From Planctomycetota bacterium (GTDB lineage: Bacteria; Planctomycetota; Phycisphaerae; Phycisphaerales; UBA1924): a stretch of 64,000 bases of DNA. The translations under genes and the position numbers were made by a program. The notes under the pieces were generated by a model. That model did not search any database. It was not told where the DNA came from and saw only the letters and a list, made by a program, of their open reading frames with translations. Shown piece after piece: positions 59,251-64,000 of the stretch; within the stretch, counting starts at the first letter, position 1, and each line of letters begins with the position of its first letter. The stretch is from positions 1-64,000 of the forward strand of contig JAJRXR010000014.1 in assembly GCA_024276195.1 (NCBI GenBank), written 5' to 3'.

Positions 59251-62200
59251 ATGAGCAAGCTGGAACAGTGCCCATCGACGAAGGACTCGGATCTCACGCC
59301 GGAGATCGCGGCGCACGCGGGCACGCTTTCGGGGCGCCGGTACTGGCGGAGCCTTGATGAGGTAAGCGAGACGAGCGAGTTCAAGAGCTTTGTCGAGCGG
59401 GAGTTTCCTGCGGGCGCGTCGGAGTTGCTGGGCGAGTCGCGCCGCGACTTTGTAAAGCTGATGGGTGCGAGCGTGGCCTTGGCCGGCGCCGCGACGCTTC
59501 CGGGTTGCCGCCGGCCCGAGCACCACATCCTGGCGTATTCGAGCTCGGTGCCCGAGGAGGTCATCCCGGGCAAGGCGTTGTATTACGCGACAGCGATGGC
59601 GCTGCCCGGGGGCGGGGCCGAGGGGATTCTGGCCGAGACGCACGCCGGTCGTCCGACGAAGATCGAGGGCAACCCGCTGCACCCGGTCAACCGGGGCAAG
59701 TCGAGCATCTGGGCGCAGGCGAGCGTGCTGACGCTGTACGACCCGGACCGCCTGAAGAACCCGGTGTACCTGAACCCGACATCGGGGCAGAAGGTCGCGA
59801 CGTGGGACGATTTCAAGGTGTGGAGCGCATCGCACCTGAGCGGGTTCGACGCGACGCGCGGGCGGGGCCTGGCGTTCCTTGTTGACAAGAAGACCAGCCC
59901 GACGCGCGACGCGCTCAGGGCGCGGATTCTTGAGCGCTGGCCCGAGGCCGCGTGGCACGCGTACAGCGCGAGCGAGCGCTCCGGCGCCGCCGATGGCGCC
60001 CGGACCGCGTTCGGCTCGCCCGTGCGGGTTCACTACGACCTGTCCAAGGCCAAGCGGGTGCTGAGCCTCGATTCTGATTTCACCTGCGACGGCCCCGAGG
60101 CGTTGATTCACTGCCGCGACATGGCCTCGATCCGGCGTGTCAAGCACGCGGGCGACGAGATGGGGCGGTTGTATGTGCTCGAGTCGTGCCCGAGCGCGAC
60201 GGGCTCGGTCGCGGACCACCGGATCCGCATGGCGCCGAGCCAGATCTCTGCGTTTGCGATGGCGTTGGCCAACGCCCTGGGCGTCGGTCGGTTCAGTGTT
60301 CCCGCCGGGGCGGAGCTCGATCAGGAGGTGGTGTCGCAGATCAGCGACGACCTGCGTTCGCACGGGGCGGGGTCGGTCGTGATCCCGGGCGCGAGCCAGG
60401 GCCCGGAGGTTCACGCGCTGTGCCACGCGATCAACTCGGCGCTGGGGTCGATGGGTTCGATCGTCACAACCTCGCCCATGAGCGCCGACGAGGCGCGCAG
60501 CTCGATCGAGTCCATCCGGGCTCTGGCGGGCGAGATGAGCGCCGGGCGCATCGACACGCTCGTGTGCATCGACACCAACCCGCTGTTCGACGCGCCCGCC
60601 GACCTGAACTTCGGCGACGCCTTCGCCTCGCTCGGCACGACCATCACCTGGTCCGTGCAGTCCACCGAGACCGCGGCCCGCTCCACCTGGAGCCTCAACG
60701 GCGCCCATTTCCTCGAATCCTGGGGTGACGCCGAGGCCCACGACGGCACAATCTCGCCCGTCCAGCCGATGATCGCCCCGCTGTATGACCCGGCCATGAG
60801 CGACATCGAGCTGCTCGCGATCTTCGCGGGCGACGAGCAACCCGACGGCTACGCCCTCGTCCGCGCGACCTGGAGCGCCCGCTCGGGCGCGAGTGTCGAG
60901 GACAAGGCGTTCGCCAAGCTCTGGCGGCGCGCCCTGCACGACGGCGTGCTCGCTGGCTCGGGCGCAACCCGATCAACACCGAGCGTCAACGTGGCGAGTG
61001 TCCAGCGCGCAGCCAGCGCGTTGACGCTTCCGTCCGCGCCGACACAGGAGTCGCTCGAGGTCGTGTTCTCGACCGGGAACGTGGGCGACGGGCGCTGGGC
61101 CAACTGCGGCTGGCTCCAGGAGCTGCCCGACACCGCCTCCAAGGTCGTCTGGGACAACCCCGCCTACGTCAGCCCCGCGACGGCCAAGGCCCTGGGCATC
61201 CTGCCCGACCACACCTGGCAGGACGAGTACAACCCGTACACCAAGTCGCAGATGCCCCAGGCCAAGATGGCGACGCTCACGCTCGGCGGACGCCAGCTCG
61301 AGCTGCCCGTCTGGATCATGCCGGGCATGCCCGACAACACCGTCGTGCTCCGCCTGGGCTACGGCAGGACCGTCTGCGGGCACGTGGGCAACCAGGTCGG
61401 CTTCAACACCTACGCCCTGCGAACCGCGGAAACGCCCGCGGGCGCGACCGGCGCAACCCTCGCCCGCGCCAGCGGCTCGTACACCATCGCCAGCACCCAG
61501 AACCACTGGACCATGGCCGGGCGTGACACCATCCTCCGCTCGATCGACAAGAAGTGGTGGGATGAGCACGGGGGCGCCCCGTCCAAGGTCGTCACGGACC
61601 ACGTCTACGGCGGGGACGGCGCGCCGCTGAACATGGCCGAGCAGCTCGGCGAGCTGGCGCACACGCCTCGCAACATCTCGATCTACGACAACCCGTACAA
61701 CGAATCGAAGGAAGAGGCCGCCCCCGGGTCGGCATTCTCCAAGGGGCCGCAGTGGGGGATGACGATCGACATGGGCTCTTGCACCGGGTGCGGCGTGTGC
61801 ACCATCGCCTGCCAGAGCGAGAACAGCATCCCGATCGTGGGCAAGCGGGAGGTCGCCAAGGGACGCGAGATGCAGTGGATCCGCGTTGACCGCTACTTCG
61901 CGGGCGACGACCTGAACAACCCCTCGGGCATGCTCAACCAGCCCGTCGCGTGTGTCCACTGCGAGAACGCCCCCTGCGAGACCGTCTGCCCGGTCAACGC
62001 GACCGTCCACGGCCCCGAGGGCACCAACGACATGACCTACAACCGGTGCATCGGCACACGCTACTGCGCCAACAACTGCCCCTACAAGGTCCGGCGCTTC
62101 AACTTCTTCGAGTGGGGCTGGAACAAGTACAACGGACGCTTCTACGGCGAAGACCTCCTCGGCGACGCCCCGATCTCGCAGAAAGACCTCAACAAAAACT

Positions 62201-62835
62201 TCATCCCCCCCCGCCTGCGCCAGAAGCTCGACGAGATCCAGCGGATGCAGCTCAACCCGGATGTCACCGTCCGCTCGCGCGGCGTGATGGAAAAATGCTC
62301 CTACTGCATCCAGCGCGTCAACGAGGCGCGCCAGGAAGTCAAGGTCAAGAACATCTGGGACCGCGACCAGAACACCGAGATGGGCGAGGGCTACGAGGCC
62401 CCGATCCCCGACGGCTTCTTCCAGGTCGCCTGCCAGCAGGCCTGCCCCTCGGACTCGATCGTCTTCGGCGATATCCTCGACCCGACCAGCAAGGTCAGCG
62501 CCTGGCGCGACAACCAGCGTTCCTACATGGTCCTGGGGTATCTCGACACGCGCCCGCGCACCACCCACCTGATGCGCGTGGACAACCCCAACGAAACCCT
62601 CCTGGCTCACCTCGATCCTGCGGGCTACGAGGACCGCATCGCCCACGACCCGCTCGGGCACGCCGGCGGCCCAAAGGGTGACGACACCGGCGGGCACGGC
62701 GACAGCCCGGGTGATTCCCAAGGCGACGCCCAGCCCGAAACACACGGATTCTTCTACGACACCACTCGCTCCAGCGATCGCGGATACGCCCTGAGCCTCC
62801 GCGTGCTCGCCAAGGCGCCCGGAGTCCACGCATGA
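59251..62835 (+). CDS. actB: Alternative complex III subunit ActB, molybdopterin-like/iron-sulfur protein
   Basis: ActB is the large peripheral subunit. The 1194-residue protein starts at ATG 59251. A Tat-like motif [20 protein letters not shown] lies at about 70-90. The N-terminal domain (about 90-820) is a molybdopterin-oxidoreductase fold that in ActB is thought not to bind the cofactor. The C-terminal domain has four Cys clusters: [37 protein letters not shown] and CSYC with a later CQQAC. These are expected for three 4Fe-4S and one 3Fe-4S cluster, as in known complexes. ATGA overlap with actC. Confidence 0.93.
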   Translation: MSKLEQCPSTKDSDLTPEIAAHAGTLSGRRYWRSLDEVSETSEFKSFVEREFPAGASELLGESRRDFVKLMGASVALAGAATLPGCRRPEHHILAYSSSVPEEVIPGKALYYATAMALPGGGAEGILAETHAGRPTKIEGNPLHPVNRGKSSIWAQASVLTLYDPDRLKNPVYLNPTSGQKVATWDDFKVWSASHLSGFDATRGRGLAFLVDKKTSPTRDALRARILERWPEAAWHAYSASERSGAADGARTAFGSPVRVHYDLSKAKRVLSLDSDFTCDGPEALIHCRDMASIRRVKHAGDEMGRLYVLESCPSATGSVADHRIRMAPSQISAFAMALANALGVGRFSVPAGAELDQEVVSQISDDLRSHGAGSVVIPGASQGPEVHALCHAINSALGSMGSIVTTSPMSADEARSSIESIRALAGEMSAGRIDTLVCIDTNPLFDAPADLNFGDAFASLGTTITWSVQSTETAARSTWSLNGAHFLESWGDAEAHDGTISPVQPMIAPLYDPAMSDIELLAIFAGDEQPDGYALVRATWSARSGASVEDKAFAKLWRRALHDGVLAGSGATRSTPSVNVASVQRAASALTLPSAPTQESLEVVFSTGNVGDGRWANCGWLQELPDTASKVVWDNPAYVSPATAKALGILPDHTWQDEYNPYTKSQMPQAKMATLTLGGRQLELPVWIMPGMPDNTVVLRLGYGRTVCGHVGNQVGFNTYALRTAETPAGATGATLARASGSYTIASTQNHWTMAGRDTILRSIDKKWWDEHGGAPSKVVTDHVYGGDGAPLNMAEQLGELAHTPRNISIYDNPYNESKEEAAPGSAFSKGPQWGMTIDMGSCTGCGVCTIACQSENSIPIVGKREVAKGREMQWIRVDRYFAGDDLNNPSGMLNQPVACVHCENAPCETVCPVNATVHGPEGTNDMTYNRCIGTRYCANNCPYKVRRFNFFEWGWNKYNGRFYGEDLLGDAPISQKDLNKNFIPPRLRQKLDEIQRMQLNPDVTVRSRGVMEKCSYCIQRVNEARQEVKVKNIWDRDQNTEMGEGYEAPIPDGFFQVACQQACPSDSIVFGDILDPTSKVSAWRDNQRSYMVLGYLDTRPRTTHLMRVDNPNETLLAHLDPAGYEDRIAHDPLGHAGGPKGDDTGGHGDSPGDSQGDAQPETHGFFYDTTRSSDRGYALSLRVLAKAPGVHA

Positions 62836-64000
62836 GCTCCATTCACCCCGACAAGGTGACGGCCGAACGCCTCGCCGGGCTCCGTTCCGGGGCGCCGGCC
62901 CCCGGGCGCGACGAAGGCCCCAACTTGGGCGACGGCTCGCTCGTCGAGGACCCCGCCGTCCGACCCCCGCGCGTGCTCTCTGGGCGGACGCACGGCGAGG
63001 TCACGCAGATCGTCTCGGGCTACGCCGAGGACCCCGCGCCAAAGTGGTGGTACATCGCGATCACGATCAGCTCCACGATCGCGGCGGTCGGCACCGGGAT
63101 GATCCTGTATCTGATCATCACGGGCGTGGGCGTCTGGGGTCTGAACAACCAGGTGGACTGGGCCTGGGACATCACCAACTTCGTGTTCTGGATCGGCATC
63201 GGGCACGCCGGGACGCTGATCTCCGCGATTCTCTGCCTGCTCAAGCAGAAGTGGAGGACGGCGGTGAACCGTGCGGCGGAGGCGATGACGATTTTCGCCG
63301 TCATCTGCGCCGGCATTTTCCCGGGCATCCACGTCGGGCGTGTCTGGTTCGCCTGGATGCTCTTCCCGATCCCCAACTCCAACGGGCTCTGGCCCAACTT
63401 CCGCTCGCCGCTGCTGTGGGACGTCTTCGCGGTCTCGACGTACGCGACGGTCTCGCTGCTGTTCTGGTACATGGGCATGATCCCGGACATCGCGACGTTG
63501 CGCGACCGGGCGGACCGGCGCCTGCGCCTGGGCGTGTCCAAGGCGTTTGTGGTCACACTGCCGGGCGGGCGCGACGTGACGCTGCCGCTGCCCAGGCCCG
63601 ACACGCTCCGGGCGTACATCTACGGCCTGCTGTCGATCGGCTGGCGGTTCTCGAGCAGGCACTGGCACCGGTACGAGGTCGCGTACCTGGTTCTGGCCGG
63701 GATCTCGACGCCGCTGGTGCTCTCGGTTCACTCGATCGTGTCGTTCGACTTTGCAACGTCGGTGCTGCCCGGGTGGCACACGACGATTTTCCCGCCGTAC
63801 TTCGTCGCGGGCGCCATCTTCGGCGGCTTCGCGATGGTGCTGTTCCTGCTGATCCCGATGCGGGCGCTGATGCCCAACTTCAAGGATCTGCTCACGATCC
63901 GGCACATCGAGAACATGGCCAAGATCATCCTGGTGACGGGGATGATGGTCGGCTTCGCGTACGCGATGGAGTTCTTCATCGCGTGGTACGGCGCCAACAA
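62832..64000 (+). CDS. actC: Alternative complex III subunit ActC (NrfD-like), 3' end cut by the window
   Basis: ActC is the membrane subunit that binds quinol. It starts at ATG 62832, overlapping the actB stop by 4 bases, and is open to the last base (about 389 residues seen). The N-terminal 75 residues are hydrophilic, then NrfD-type helices follow ([80 protein letters not shown]). The conserved quinol-site sequence near [11 protein letters not shown] is present. The remaining helices and downstream actDEF genes should lie outside the window. Confidence 0.92.
   Translation, partial: MSSIHPDKVTAERLAGLRSGAPAPGRDEGPNLGDGSLVEDPAVRPPRVLSGRTHGEVTQIVSGYAEDPAPKWWYIAITISSTIAAVGTGMILYLIITGVGVWGLNNQVDWAWDITNFVFWIGIGHAGTLISAILCLLKQKWRTAVNRAAEAMTIFAVICAGIFPGIHVGRVWFAWMLFPIPNSNGLWPNFRSPLLWDVFAVSTYATVSLLFWYMGMIPDIATLRDRADRRLRLGVSKAFVVTLPGGRDVTLPLPRPDTLRAYIYGLLSIGWRFSSRHWHRYEVAYLVLAGISTPLVLSVHSIVSFDFATSVLPGWHTTIFPPYFVAGAIFGGFAMVLFLLIPMRALMPNFKDLLTIRHIENMAKIILVTGMMVGFAYAMEFFIAWYGAN

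Overview
The window is about 64 kb of GC-rich bacterial chromosome, most likely from a planctomycete of the Phycisphaerae type. Evidence for this is the isolated 16S rRNA gene with its own promoter and terminator, a DUF1501/DUF1800 pair with a Tat-signal DUF1501 protein, a PEP-CTERM-like secreted protein, an alternative complex III operon, Kdo/LPS genes (kdsA, waaA) and planctomycete-style dispersed palindromes. The placement comes from gene content and 16S features read by eye, not from a database search. Coding density is high, GTG and TTG starts are common, and 4-bp stop/start overlaps are frequent.

Layout. 0.2-11.9 kb: a divergent ABC-2 permease, then a tight six-gene operon with three SPFH/band-7 proteins, an ABC ATPase with a three-motif tail, an ABC-2 permease and a membrane-anchored repeat protein. 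11.9-20.8 kb: purC, a GH10-like protein without catalytic glutamates, a ComEA-like HhH protein, mfd, phoU and a membrane protein of unknown function. 20.8-23.0 kb: a stand-alone 16S rRNA unit on the minus strand, with promoter, complementary processing-stem flanks and terminator. 23.0-30.6 kb, minus strand: mcsA-mcsB-comF (protein-arginine phosphorylation), rpmB, a DegT-family aminotransferase, dnaA with a possible DnaA-box cluster upstream, and a GNAT acetyltransferase. 30.7-35.1 kb: a secreted protein, rpmA, a PEP-CTERM-like protein, kdsA, tRNA-Val, a waaA interrupted by an in-frame stop, and tRNA-Lys. 35.2-45.0 kb: a SNF2 helicase/SWIM pair, tRNA-Gln, a single-domain GlmU-like uridylyltransferase, prs, rplY, pth, rpsF, ssb and rplI. 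45.0-52.2 kb: a palindromic repeat, then (minus strand) a CvpA-like membrane protein, a degenerate membrane-anchored PilB/GspE-like protein, pilT and a sigma-70 factor, followed by about 0.7 kb of non-coding DNA. 52.2-58.2 kb: superoxide dismutase, two small membrane proteins, DUF1501, DUF1800 and heme A synthase. 58.4-64.0 kb: actA-actB-actC of alternative complex III, with actC cut by the window end.

The least explained parts are the triple-SPFH/ABC exporter operon with its repeated C-terminal motif, the pseudo-ATPase next to PilT, the autonomous 16S transcription unit whose -35 box contains the comF stop codon, and the waaA gene broken inside a 15-bp tandem repeat.
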